From NCBI GenBank assembly GCA_019096195.1, contig JAGTXK010000103.1, positions 434,001 through 498,000 of the forward strand: a DNA stretch of 64,000 nucleotides, in the 5' to 3' direction. This DNA is from Boletus sp. NGJ (taxonomy: Eukaryota; Basidiomycota; Agaricomycetes; Boletales; Boletaceae). The translations under genes and the position numbers were made by a program. Under the pieces are notes generated by a model. That model saw only the letters and a program-made list of their open reading frames with translations, had not been told where the DNA came from and searched no databases. Position 1 is the first letter of the stretch; each line of letters begins with the position of its first letter. This document shows, piece after piece, positions 22,501 through 34,794 of the stretch.

Positions 22501-24792
22501 AGAAGCGGGCGAGTTGTGTAGGATGTGGCAAGTACGAGGTCCCGTTCCCGTGTCGCATTGGACGACCGATCTCTGCATTCCTTCATCTCCTCGAGGCAAA
22601 ACGCAATATATGCCATGCAAAGCCTAGCCACGTGTTCGTGTGCTTCTTCCGAAAACGATGTGATATAGTGGCATTTTAGCATGAACAAGTTCTCCAACGA
22701 GGTACTCCTACATATTGCTGGTAAGGGCTACGCGGGAGTGACGGTCACTCTTCTTTTGGATGGACGAAACTCATCTTGACACTCATGTGAGAGAGGGTGA
22801 CGATATCGGTGTCTTTGTGGTGAATCACGAGACTCCTGCTGACTTCCAAGAAATCGACACCCTGTATGAGGTGGAATCCAGGGTCTAACACTCGTCGTAT
22901 AGGGTCAATCATAACCCCTTCAAGAAGTTCGCGCAGTCGCATGGGGCGCAGCGCAGTCACTAGCCACACCAATGCACGCCGCATCAGACACGAATCCGAC
23001 AGCCGCCTGTCGATAGCAATAAGAATCCTCCTGTAAGTCTCTTCCAATCCTTCTGGAAGGCTCTCGAGCACCCTCCGAAATTCCGATACTGATATGCACT
23101 TGTCGAGTGTGTCGATCTGACATTGTACCCAACGAAACCTTGGGCACAAGCTCGTCAGTCTAGGCAGTGAACATGTAAATCATTGCTCCTTACATCCCGT
23201 CTGCCTTTGCACACAACTGAGATCGGATTTCTTCTTTCAGTCTCCCATCGAATGTTCTCAACCGACACCGTGAGTCAAGCTCCCTCGTAACATGTAGCAG
23301 GATATCAGCCGACAATTCGTGGACCATTTCATACATCGAGATGGATGGAAGATGGGAAAGCATCTGGATGATGTGCTGCAGAGGACGACTCGTGACAAAG
23401 ATCCGTACATCACGACTACTCTTGATGAGGCCATCCAGGAGGGTCTCCACCTCTCTGCACTCATCGAGTGCGTCGACAACGACGAGGGGCTTTCGAGGAC
23501 ATAACCTTGCAACCCTCGACAGATAAGCTGACAGTCCCTTGACGGTGTAGAACGGATCTACTCGACTGTCGGCGTCCTTGATTAGCTCATCGAGCGCATC
23601 CTCCGGGTCGATTATAGCGACACAGAGACATGCGATCAACTGGGCGAGAAGGGAGCGCATCACTTCTACAGCACTCGTAGATTTTCCCATCCGAAAGTCA
23701 CAATAGAAATAGGCCAGGATTTCTCCCTCCGTGTTTGTGAGGTCATCGATGACGGACGAACTACTTGAGTGGTCACCAATTCTGCCCCAATAATAGATAG
23801 CCTAAACGCACGCTAAAACCGATTTGCCAGCACCAGCTGTGGTCAAGTTCGTGTCAGTAACAGAACCGTTTGGATCGAAACCGTCACCTTTCCCCAGGAG
23901 TGACAGGAATGAGTCATTCCCCTCCTTCCATGATCTATATGCATCCGTAGCAGGTAGCCACATGCATGTATCGGATTGACGTATCGCTGACGTTTCTCGA
24001 TGTTTCTGAGAGCACTTCAATGCGTCAAGTACTTTCAACAACTTGTTCAGTTTCTGGGCTGGGTGTGCGATATCGTCAGTGAGACCTGTCTGTGCTGCAA
24101 ACAGTTACTCGCACATACCGACAATTTCCTTCCTCTGATCTTCCATCATAATATCTTTCTTTGAAGTGACTTGAAGTTCCTCCTGGTCTTGCACACGAAC
24201 CCCTCTGGTATCATTGAAGATCAGCTCAGAGCACGATCCCACCACGAGGTCGCAATAGTCACCCAGTTGTAGAAGGGACAGCCCATGTATGAACCTCCTT
24301 CTCGTAGTTCCTGTGCAAAGCTGTCGGCCGTGAGCTCATCGAAATACTCAACACTTACCAGATGTCCGTCGTAAGCAAGAAGTGAAAATGCATCTTGTGG
24401 GTATAGAAAAGCGTAATGGCTGTATCGATCTCGTCGTCTTGGTGCGCGGATCTCGTTGGGGTGAACCCAGAGAATGCCTGTACTTCATGATCGATATGAA
24501 GTAGTTTCTCCATCTCTGTCAACGTTTCCAAACATGTTTCGGGTTCGCAACCGGACAGCCAATCCATCAAGCGGTCATCGACCATATACTGATGACACAG
24601 CACTCGGTCGTCGAAAACTTGGAGGATGGCTCGTGAAGCATCGCCAATTGCCTGGAACTCGAGTTCGAGTCGAATGAGAGAGTGTCGTCCGACTTGTCTG
24701 ACGCCCCTAGTAGTGGAATACCGACTCGTCGCGTTTTGGACGTGCTGCGTGGCTAGCACGATGGATTGTAGGACACTTTTTGCAGAGTCCAT
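19582..24792 (-). CDS. STAND NTPase (NACHT) with C-terminal ankyrin super-modules
   Basis: This is an NLR-like fungal STAND protein. From the start (24,792, MDSAKSVLQSIVLATQHV) there is a helical N-terminal domain, then SFLSLLGK spliced to AGAGKSVLA (Walker A, about 23,830), LAYFYCDFR, LVVVDALDECRE (Walker B, about 23,460), RIFVTSRP (sensor), KADGM spliced to FRWVQCQIDTL (end of NACHT), a post-NACHT helical part, and about 900 residues of ankyrin repeats ending RTPIDLAKDQGCHNVAEYL. Introns are about 43-65 bp; one is 21,564-21,613. One TAG (23,804-23,802) lies in frame just after Walker A, and the join between the N-terminal exon (ending near 24,360) and the next exon does not keep frame with the obvious GTAAGT donor. 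Such proteins act in non-self recognition and programmed cell death in fungi. Either this allele is damaged or those two spots need cDNA. Confidence 0.85.
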
Positions 24793-25008
24793 AGAGTTGG
24801 GTCGTTCGTGGCCTCAATTCCTGTGGTCCGTGGAGCATATGTACTTGGTTTTGTGAAAGGCGGTGCAACCACATGACGCCAAGACGATTTTGGATCAGAT
24901 ACATCTGTATGCATCTATACCAAGTCCCGCGTGCGGTACGTTGACGGAAGGGCAGGGTGGTCTCGGTACAATGTACACTGTTGTTGACGAAGTAAGCGGA
25001 AAATAGTA
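24793..25008. promoter_or_regulatory. Upstream region of the NACHT/ankyrin gene
   Basis: Only 216 bp separate the start codon from MITE-2. No clear TATA box or CCAAT box stands out. Any promoter must lie here, inside the MITE, or beyond it. Confidence 0.3.
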
Positions 25009-25185
25009 CAATTGACTCTGTCATAACCCATACAGGGTATAGCCCATACTCTGTGAAAACACATATAATTTTCCATTCCCAAAATTCTTTTTCAGTGCTT
25101 CCAGCCTCAATCAAAACCCATACTCTTCCATAAGCCATACCCCTGGGCCTGTCCCGAGAGGTATGGGTTATTGCAGAGTCGACTG
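25009..25185. mobile_element. MITE of Tc1/pogo type (MITE-2)
   Basis: The 177-bp unit starts CAATTGACTCTGTCATAACC and ends (inverted) GGTTATTGCAGAGTCGACTG, flanked by TA at 25,007-25,008 and 25,186-25,187. The arms share ACCCATAC blocks. It is noncoding and lies upstream of the NACHT gene start. Confidence 0.8.
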
Positions 25186-26091
25186 TACTTGACAGACAGG
25201 GTTGTTATATAAACGGAGCGTCGGTTGGGTGTCAACGTCGACGTTCCTTTTGCCAATTGGGCCCTTTCCCCGCTGAAGGCTGCGACAGTGACAGTCGCAT
25301 GGAAGACGTGTTCTGGGCTCGCCCTCTGGGAGTCTGGCTCGCAGGTTAGCATAATATATCCATTTCCCCGCAAATTTCTCTCTGCAAAACACGACCGCTG
25401 CTTTAGTGATTGACTTCCCCCGCCGAATGCTTCGCACTTAGACTATTGCCTTGTCCGTCTCCAAGTTTCTGCTTATCTGAGCCATACTATGTGGGTGTTC
25501 ATCATGATGAACCTGATCCAAATATATTTGACGAACACAGCGCTGTCAGGCGAAATCAATAATTATGTTGCCCACTTCATCCATGAAGCACCAGCTTTGT
25601 GCGTGGAAAACATCACGAAGGCTCTTTCTCTCATGCTAACATCATAGGGCCAGTATATACAGTGAGTGGTATTGTTGATTAAAAAAAGTCAAGACATGCT
25701 CTGTATGTGCCAGTGGAATTGTCTATTCACTGATACTGTATGTGCATTTATGCAGACAATGGATTGTACACACTGGCTCAGATAAAATGCTTACATGTAC
25801 TGAATGCAATCATTGGCAGGTAACTTCAAAAATGGGATTAGCTTGTAGAAATCTGTCAGTTGCACAGCATAAAACGAGGGAATCTTAACAAGTAGAATTG
25901 AAATAGTTTCTGAGAATATCTTGAAAATACCTGAGAATTTGCCAGTCAGAGATTCCCTGGAAGAGAAATGTTGTGAATTCTACAATTCACTGCAATTTCT
26001 ACTCGGTTGAATTGATATCGAGTCACATGACCCAAACACGTAATAATTTGGACGTGTCGTGAATGTCTAAGTCCATCATGAGCAATCCAAT
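25186..26091. other. No gene seen
   Basis: AT-rich in its second half; presumably contains the 5' end of the Plavaka element that follows, but I could not find matching inverted ends. Confidence 0.4.
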
Positions 26092-28487
26092 ATGGCCCCT
26101 CGACCTGAATCTCATATACAGTGCCTTTGCAGGTGGTGTACACTCACTCCAAATGGTTTCACCTACCAGACAAGACAGGTTGTTGCAAAACACCACAAGA
26201 AATGGCCCTCCTGGGAGCAGGATTCATCAGCGGGACATCGGTACTACTAGGGATCAACAATGAGATCGATCACAAAACGCACGAGTTGTATCAGAACCAA
26301 ACAGACCTGCACGTCAACCTTCACCACCTGCAGAAGACTCAGACTCGAACGGTTTCAATTGGCAGCCACCAAACTACTTTGATCCAAGTCAGGATGATTT
26401 TCCTTGGCAATTTGAGAGTCCTGATGATCGAGATGTTGAACAAGAACTTGAAAATCAGAGGCCATGAGACCCACTGGCACAAACCCAAGGATCCAGACCT
26501 GTTCGTTCACTTGCGGACCACAATTTCTGACCTGTTGACCTTCCACTGATGCGAGAGCCTGGCAGTGACCAAAATCAAGAAGATATACCCTCACTCATCC
26601 CAAAAGCCTTTCAAGAGAAACCGGAAATCCAGCTTGCATACCTCAACTCAGTCATTTCAAACATTTTTGGCAAATCTTCGGTCCAGGAAGCAACTGTGTC
26701 CTTGAACTCAACACTTGATAGTCTTCTGATTGCTGGTGTCCTCCCAGAGCATCTGTGGCCTGTTCGACACCTCATCAGTGCCAAACAGTGTCTTGGAATC
26801 AACCCGGACCAGTGGATCACACAGTATATGATCTGCCCAGTATGCTGGAAACACTTCACACTGACTGAGCTACAAGAATTTCCTTCACCTGACTGCCCGG
26901 TTGAGGACTGCACAGGAACACTTTACAAGGAAATAACCAACAGCAAAGAACACCGAGTTCGAGAGCCCTTCAAGATTATGCCACATACATCACTTATCAG
27001 CAGCTTACGATGCATGTTCATGTGTCCTGGTTTTGCACAAATCACTTCGAGATAGTTGAGACAATTGGCCCTGATGTAATGATGATCCCGAGCTCATCAT
27101 GACCGACATGCATGACGGGTCAGAGTGGGATGAACAACAGGTCAATACCATATGAGAGGTAGGCGAATTGGGAACTATCTGAGATCGAGTATTCGAAGGT
27201 GGTGAAGATGATGCTTCAACCAAACTAACAGACCATCATTATGGTCTCCACCTCATGATGAATATCGACTGGTACTATTTGTTTGTTCCACTTCTTTTTG
27301 TTAATGATACTGTGTACCTAGGATGGGGATTCTGGAAAATTGCCCCCACTCCTCTGGTCCAATTTACTTTGCAATCAATGACTTACCCTGTGATCAAAGG
27401 TTTCTTCAAGTTAATGTTATTTGTACAGCAGTCATGCCAGGTCTGAAGGAGCCAGATGTCCGGCAGATCAACCACTGCTTGGACCCCTGTGTTTGAGAAC
27501 TGACCAAGCTCAAGCATGGTATGTCGAGTTCTTATGGACTATTCAACCAAGATATACTACTGGGTGAGTACAGGAGTCCAAATGGATGTCTACAGAGAAC
27601 AAGAACTAGCTAATGTCTATGCTGACCTCACAATGCTTGATTGTGATATGCTGGCTGCCCACAAATGTTTGGGGACTGCTGGTCATGGTTATGACTTCCA
27701 TCCATGTCCATATTGCGATATCGACATCCTTGCTGTGAATAAGCTATGTGGATATGACAATAGTATAACTGGAAATTATTCATGTGATTCTTGCTGACCT
27801 TAGCTGATAGGCTGGAGTAATATGGACGACAACCATATGCTTCGACAGGCATTTTACTCACACTCAGCCAATCCCACATGCCAAGAAACAATTCTCAAGG
27901 ACCATGGCATACGCTGGGCCATCCTCAATGTTCTCTCTGGTTGGTCACCAGCAAAGAAAACAGCATTAGACTTTATGCATTGTGTCTTCCTTGGTAATTA
28001 TTGTTTTTCATCAAGTTCTCTGAGTCTGTGCTATATTTGTTATTAGGAATTATTTGCCATCTCTTCATGAAAGTTCTATTTGCCGGCTACATGTTTCCGG
28101 GTACAGGAGGAAATCAATCACCCAAGAAATGATTTGAAAATCTCGTGAATGTCATCCAATGGCCAAGCCATATTATCCTGATTACCGAAAAATGTGTGTC
28201 GCTGCTATGACTCACTAGCAAGGATGGTATGATGGGTTGATACTCTCACATTTAGATGGGTGAAAACCAAAGTTTGAAGAAAGCTGATGAATGGCGATGA
28301 CATGCTGACAATCACACCAGTTCTGCTGTGGTGGGCATGGAAGGACGAAAACGATGAGATTATGGATGTTGAGCCCCCTCTTCCCCCGAATACGACACCA
28401 CCAGAATCATCCTGAAAATGCCGTTCATTGTATTACATGATACTCCTTCTCTGTGCCGGTGTTTGGATTCTTTCATCACGTCAAATC

Positions 28488-29508
28488 TGTTACGGTTACC
28501 GAAGGGGGTACATCTTTTCCCCTTCCTTCTCCCCCCGTAGGACTATGGGACGACCTATTCTTCGACTCTGACCAAGGATTCCCCTGGGATTCCCCCGCGA
28601 CACCAACCCAGGCATTGCCCCATCTGGAACTACCTTTCTAGGAAGTTATTCGTAACTTCCTCTTTAGGAACCTACCCGTTTGGTATGAACACTGCCTTCC
28701 TATTTCATTTGATGCATGCCTTCTTCCTTCTTGATCCGATCATAGACATTGCCTCCTTGGCTATGCTCTCTCGCACATAGCCCAGTACTCCTACTTTCCC
28801 CATTGGACTTATGCCTGATCCGTTTATAGTAATCTTTCGTCTGTGACTAAACATTACTATATTCATCACGAAGCCTGCCCTAGATGGGCAAGGCCTATAA
28901 ATAGGGACGCGGATCCTTCATGTAACCTTAACCTAGATCTACACTCCTTCCCATGTAATCTACTGCTTCTCCCGCTAAAGGTTCCACTTCACCTCAGAAG
29001 CCTTCTCCCGCGATCTGGAGGTGCTCGCCCTCGTGCTTGTGATAGTCCTTCTCATCACTTCGCACTTGTGTGCCATCGTTGCCGTAACCAGCTTCTAAAG
29101 CTTCAGCAACTCCAATGACCAACAGAGGTTGGTCGTCGTCAGTCAGGACTCCGCCACTGACCCAGGAAAGCCTGGGACTCTGCCACCGGCACTCGTACGT
29201 CAGGACTCTGCCACTGACCAAAGCCTGGGACTTCGCCACCAGCATCAAAGACTCCGCCATTCGATATTAGGCCCAGTAAGCCCTAGAAATCAGCAGACGG
29301 AAGGCTACTGCTCCTAGGCCTGCACACCGGTCTGCCCCCTCCTTAGTGTAAGGATTGGGATTCCGTGGTAAATCTGAGACTCCGCCATCGGTCGTAGAGG
29401 TAACGAGAGGACTCTACGTAAAGCTAGCAGTTGGTCCCCAGTCAGAGGGTATCGGGCCTCTGGAGGTTGAGTAACTCCCTCAAGTCCTGCTAGTCCTATA
29501 ATCCAACA
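28488..29508 (+). repeat. Solo-like LTR (repeat family A), full copy inside the Plavaka element
   Basis: The 1,021-bp unit starts TGTTACGG and ends ATCCAACA. It has a TATA box near its middle and no internal retroelement sequence next to it. Two further copies of the family are at 1-221 and 54,679-55,422, both inverted. It interrupts the Plavaka reading between the DVEPP region and the INHHAAMHI region, so it is younger than the Plavaka copy. Flanking bases AAATC and GGGGG do not make a target duplication. A fossil solo LTR. Confidence 0.8.
28896..28903 (+). promoter_or_regulatory. TATA box of the LTR
   Basis: TATAAATA lies in the middle of the LTR, about where a U3 promoter ends, and is followed by a C/T-rich stretch. 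The related LTR at 54.7-55.4 kb has CTATATATATGGG at the matching place on its own strand. Confidence 0.6.
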
Positions 29509-30771
29509 GGGGGATTATACGGGAACGTGTCACATTGTTACCCGGCGTAACAAAATCCCAATGTCTCAGGCATGAACTGGCCAGACCTTTCTCTCCCAAT
29601 ACTGCCAGCAGTGTATTCAGCTCAAGGTCCATCTCACGATCAATCATCATGCTGCAATGCACATCTCTTTGATGATCAAAAGGTTTGAACCTGTCTATTC
29701 TTGGTGGCTTTTTGCCTTTGAACGATTTAATGGCATGCTCGAACATGTTAAGCTCAATGGACATGATGGTGGTCGAATGGAGCTGACGTTGATGTGAAAT
29801 TGGATCCAAACTCATCTTATTTATGAGTATCTCATGTCTCTCCCTGAGAATGCTCATCCACTTGAATGCAAAGCTCTAGACTGTGTCATCAAGGCCCAGG
29901 AGACTGAGTGGAGTGCTCTGATGACACAAATAGCTGTCTATTGGAGTGAAGCAGCCCAAGGTACTATTATCCTATTCACTGTGACAACATCCATCACTAA
30001 TCAAATTTACTGGCTCAGACAATGTGTGACTTCCCCTGTGACAGGCCAAGTTTGTCAACTTGTGGAACTATGGACCCCAAGGTGTCTTCTATCCCCTCCT
30101 TTTTGACTACTGCTGCAATATTTGGCCTGATCTTAATGTTATCAATGACCTCACTCTTGGAAATGGGATATCTTTTTTTGCAGGTAAGGTGGCATGGGCA
30201 CTATCATATGTTCACAAAGATGGAATACGCTATGGCTGTGAAATGAACCAGTGTACTCAAGCTGACTCATTCGCCTTCATCTCGGATAATACAAGTCGAT
30301 CTCCAGTACAGATTGTTGCACTTTTTGTCATTGGTCTTTCAATCAAGCTACCTCAAGTCTGTGCTGTAGTCTGACAAATGGTTTCAGATAACACAATTCC
30401 ATCGCTTTCTTGGCACCTATAGTATGTCTGTGTCATAACTTGCTTCTCACTGAATGCTTATCATGTTCTCCACTCTCAGCTCATCAACTCTTGGCATACA
30501 TACAACATATGCAAATTTGTTTCATGGCCATGAGGTCGTCCCAATCTCCAAGATCAACTCACTACTCGCTCTTATTCCTGCTTACTCACATAGAGAAATC
30601 TGGATCTCTGTTTTCTATGATCATGTATGTATACTGGATCTCCCTGCCCATCTACTAACACCACTCTTTTCACACCTTAGGTTGGAAATGAACCAGATGA
30701 GCTTATTGATGAAGAAGACTGACTAGTGGAGTTGGCGCGATGCAGGAAGATGTGGAAAAGTTATGTACCTC

Positions 30772-31148
30772 TTAGTTTTCATCTGGAGAGAACTTGTCGT
30801 CATCCAATGTTACATTGCTTGAACTTGCCACAGGCCCAGCTGGTGCGTTCATGCCTGTGGTGTTTGCACTATCTCCACTCACTTTTCTTACCCCAGCCTT
30901 CTTCTTCACCACAGTTTTCTTGCCCTTCAATTGTCCAGTTTCGTCAGCAAGCTTTATTCATTTATTGATAGCAATCTCCTTCTTCTCATCTTTCACCCGC
31001 TTTTGCCCTGCAAGCATTTCTTCAGGATCTTTGGGATTACCCCATGCCCTACCATTATCAATGAGAAATGCCACAGTGTCATATTTCTTGTTCTCGGGCT
31101 TGTTGAGCCATTTGGGTGAGACCATCCACCTTTGTGCCTTGTTTTCAA
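30772..31148 (-). pseudogene. 3' end of an orphan mushroom gene, cut by hAT-1
   Basis: On the minus strand the sequence reads RWMVSPKWLNKPENKKYD, FLIDNGRAWGNPKDPEE, a lysine-rich stretch and an acidic tail ending DDDKFSPDEN with a stop at 30,772. One in-frame TGA lies in the lysine-rich part (about 30,958). Upstream sequence is replaced by hAT-1. It converges on the Plavaka gene, whose stop is about 50 bp away. Such tails are common in mushroom genomes next to transposons; the function is unknown. Confidence 0.5.
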
Positions 31149-31150
31149 TA

Positions 31151-31310
31151 GTGTTTGAAGGTCCAGTCCCAGGACCAGTCAAGGACCAGGGACTGGACTG
31201 GACTGCAGTCCCAGTCCTTGCTCATTTCAAAAAATTGTGGTCCCAGTCCTATGATTTCTCATCAGACTTGAGGACTGATACAGACTGGTCCAGACCGGTC
31301 CTCGTATGAT
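31151..31310. repeat. Left subterminal repeats of hAT-1
   Basis: Many short copies of GTCCAGTCC, GGACCAG and GACTGGTCC in both orientations. In hAT elements such subterminal repeats are transposase binding sites; here that is inferred from position and symmetry with the right end. Confidence 0.65.
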
Positions 31311-31329
31311 ATACACAACATAGCATAGT

Positions 31330-34300
31330 CTAAGTATCAACCAACTCAATGTCCTTATCATGACCCCCTGCCTCCTCATCCAGATCATGTAGCTCCTTGA
31401 AATCTTGCAATATAACCTCTTCAACATCATGTGTGTTGGCATATGCACGATCAAAGATAGAATAGCACCAGGAATGCTTGAGTATTTGTAGTTCTTTGAA
31501 TCTCTCTGATCCCAGGCAGGAATGACAGTCAGTCGCGATCTCTGCACCTGCCGAAAACAATCATTCACATGGTACTGAGGATGCAGGAATGGCAGAGATA
31601 TCCTTGGCAACACGTGCAAGAGTTGGGTATGTCACTGTGTGGTTCTTATTGTTGACATTAGTATGTGATAGCAAAGGGACCAAGAAACTCACCACCCACC
31701 ACTCGACCACATCTGTCTCCTTTGTGACATTGTCAATGATTGTGAGATATTGGTGTAGCTCGGCAGCCCATCCAATCGATTGATTATTCTCTTGCTGGGC
31801 CTTTTCAACCAACTCACATCGGTGACGATCAAATTCGGACTCTAGCATAGTGTTGGGTTTGGGCTGCGATGACACTGAAGTGGGCTTGGACAGCATCTTA
31901 GCCTGTGTTTCTTCCCAATACTCTCGAAGGGTATTCTCAACGACTTGCAGCACTTCGTCATACCAGTTTTTGGCATGCACATTTCCCTTTGCACGTTCTT
32001 CTTCTTGCTCATTTACTCCTCCCCATGCCATTTCGATGTAATGTAATTTGTAGTAAGAGTGTAGGACTAATAATCATTAGTGAACATTAGAATACATGTA
32101 GAATAAACGTACCAAGGGCTAAGATATACACCGGCTTCTCATCAAGCTTCGCGTAGTATTTTCTGATCTTTGCAAGACCACTATTGATGGCGGCACGATA
32201 CCATTCGTACTTTGCATCAGCTCTCTTCGACTCCCATGCGCTCTGTAGCTCCTCAAGCACAGGGATCGTGTGCCAAAGAGTTGTGTGTTGCTTGGATGAA
32301 AAGTATTACTGAATCTTGTATGCTTCAGAAATGATTGCATGTGTGTCGTTGACAATCTCCCAGTTGCGAGCTCCGAGTAAGAAGGTGGTCCATGGGATGC
32401 GCTTCTCCACACGGCCATTCTGCCGAATTGTCGTGATTGGGCCAAATAGTTCATCTGCAGATTTGATGAATAGGTTGATGGGTTGGCGAAGGCTGTATGA
32501 CCGCGCCAACATGGTGTCGGCTGTGCCCCAACGCACGTTGCTATGGAGGGGGATCTTGAGTGGTGGGATGATGCCATATTTGGCTTGAAGTGACTCGAAG
32601 TACTCGAGCCGTTGAGTCGAACATTGTATCTGTACAATAAGGACGTTCAAAGTCAGCAAAAGCAGGAAAAATAAGGATAAGAATGTACCTTGACAGCCAA
32701 TGTGTGGACTGCAGCAATGGCATCCAGAGAGTCTTTGAGAATGCGGTTACCAGTGAGATCAGGATCAAACTCCCAGATACTAGCTGTAGTCTCCACGCTT
32801 GAAATTCTTGTTATAGTAGATATGATGGTGATGATAGATAGATTAACAACATGGGCGAGACATGGTAGATGGTGGTATGTGGGGTTGAATGAAAATACGT
32901 TGTGTCAGTGGAGGACTTGCTCAATTTTGTCACACATGGCATCATTGTTACTAGCATTGTCGGCAGTGATACAAAGTAGCTAGAGTGAGATGGTTCAGTT
33001 GAAACGATATAATATCAAAAGGGCTCATACATGCACCTTGCTTGACCCCTTTGAAACAATTCCGACTCGCTCACAAAGACCTACAAAGTAGCGGCCAATG
33101 TTGTCACTGGTGTGTGCTCCAACAATCCCACAGAACGCAATGACTTTGGAGTGTAGAGTCCATTTTGACAGTTCTGAGTTTGACCCAATCATACCATTGA
33201 TCCAGTGTGCTGTAATGCCGAGGAAAGCAGCCTTCGTCTGATTAACTGACCAAAGGTCCATCGTGGTTGAGATATGACCAGCAACATTTAACTTACGCAA
33301 AAGCCAGTCAATGAGAAAGAAAAAGATAATTGGGTTGACTTACTGCTAGCTCATCTTTGAGCTGCTTGAGAAAGGTCGCGAACGCATTGTGAATGAACAT
33401 CTTGACATTGTGTCCTGATGGCAAGTCGGTGTTGGTAGACTTTGGTCACATCGCCACAAGGCTATTCCTGAACAACGCCTTATCAACAACTGCAAGCGAC
33501 TATCCGCCTCATGGTTAGCTTGTGTTCTGAGCCACATTGTCTTTCACCTACCTGGTCATCACAAACAACAAACTCTGCAACAGCCTTCAACACCTCTGTC
33601 TGTGAGAAGGTTCACTCTACCCTCTTCATCAACATTCCAGAAATACTTTGCTGGCCACTCTTTCCCTTCGCTTTCTGGGCTTCCAAAACTTTCAGCTGTA
33701 TAGCAAGGTGATTTTCAAGGATATCTTTTTCTGTGCATCATTTCTTATACAATTCGTAGTGGATTCGGATGTGTCATCAACATGTGGAATTATCGCCAGT
33801 GAAGAAGGCTTTACGTCTACTGTGTTTCTGTACGAGTTTCTCATCATTTCTTTCAATGATCGTCAGTGAGTTCACAACATGCATGCATTAGTTTGTGTGT
33901 ACTCACTTGCATATAGTACACCAGCGACCCGTCAGGGTTTCCGTCTCAGTTTCCGTCTCATTATTTGCATGCACAAATGTGACTTTGGTAGTGTCAGAGA
34001 AGATAGTAAGTAAGTCCTTCGTGCTGTCTTTCTTGACTACATGTATGACCGCCTCAGAGGCGCGATGTCTTTCTTCAAGGTCGTCCTTTTCTATATTAGA
34101 CGTGCTAACTGATGTTACAGTGGGCAATTACATACCTCACTGTCGACCATCTCAAACTCGTGCCCAGGTGGGCTACTAGCCCTGTCCATGACCATCTCCG
34201 GCTCCGTGGTCAAGTCTATCTGCTCCTCGACTGATGATACACTCTTGTGTTTGTGTCTTTTCTCCTTTCTTCATTGTTTCCTCGAGCGAGCTGAATGAGC

Positions 34301-34537
34301 ATTGGGGTGCTTGTCTGATTGCTCAGCCTCAAGGGAGCTCTCGCTTCCATTGTCTGTTGATTCCATCTCACTCGTGCTTGACATGTATTTTCTTTTCTTG
34401 GATTTCGCATTGTGGGGAAGTGCTGCTTTTGACTTGGGCGGTCGAGAGCACGTACTGTTTTTTCTTGGCTGATCAATGTTTTCTTGGACCTTCGCAGTGG
34501 GAACTCTCTGTCGGGTTGATTTCCATGTTTCTAACAT
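31330..34537 (-). pseudogene. hAT-1 transposase, nearly complete, one clear nonsense codon
   Basis: Start is probably ATG at 34,537 (MLETWKSTRQRV). The order of parts is: basic N-terminus, a BED-like finger (LTGRWCTICK, near 33,900), the RNase H fold with STTMDLWSVNQTKAAF (about 33,250), TADNASNNDAMCDKIEQ and PCLAHVVNLS (about 32,970-32,850), HSNVRWGTADTMLARSY, and the C-terminal dimerisation region YPTLARVAKDISAIPAS with EWLFSAGAEIATD. Introns are interspersed. One in-frame TAA follows EAYKIQ (about 32,309), and CERLFS is changed to CEWLFS. Otherwise the frame is well kept, so inactivation is recent relative to the other elements. Confidence 0.75.
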
Positions 34538-34794
34538 TGCCAAACAATGGCAGATGCACGGCAGGAAGAAAATGACACAAGACTTATGGGTTTGATGGCA
34601 CACGGATGTTGGGCTACTTTTGGTGGATATGGTAGACAGTAGTTTTACAATACAGGCATTGAGCTATGGTGGATAGACTTATATACTCCATTCCATGCAT
34701 GATACACGTTGTAAGCTGTGGTTTGGGGCATGCTGCATTAATATTGTTGCTGTTTCACAGGAATAAATCATCTACTTGAGGGCAGTTTTTCATT

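Larger units (their letters stand above)
26092..30723 (+). mobile_element. Plavaka-type (CACTA-like) DNA transposon gene, decayed and split by an LTR
   Basis: The N-terminus from 26,092 carries a zinc finger (CLCRWCTLTPNGF then H-x-x-H). Next come PEHLWPVRHLISAKQCLG and MICPVCWKHFT, then HHYGLHLMMNIDWYYLF, NDLPCDQRFLQVNVIC, MPGLKEPDVRQINHCL, LLWWAWKDENDEIMDVEPP, and after the LTR HLTINHHAAMHI, WLFAFERFNGMLEHV and LSLPENAHPLECKAL. This order is that of Plavaka transposases of mushrooms (Tnp2-like). The frame shifts several times and has stops (for example TGA in the 26,460 and 27,498 areas), so it is dead. The terminal sequence is acidic (NEPDELIDEED, stop about 30,723). Family knowledge is from memory. 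Confidence 0.8.
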
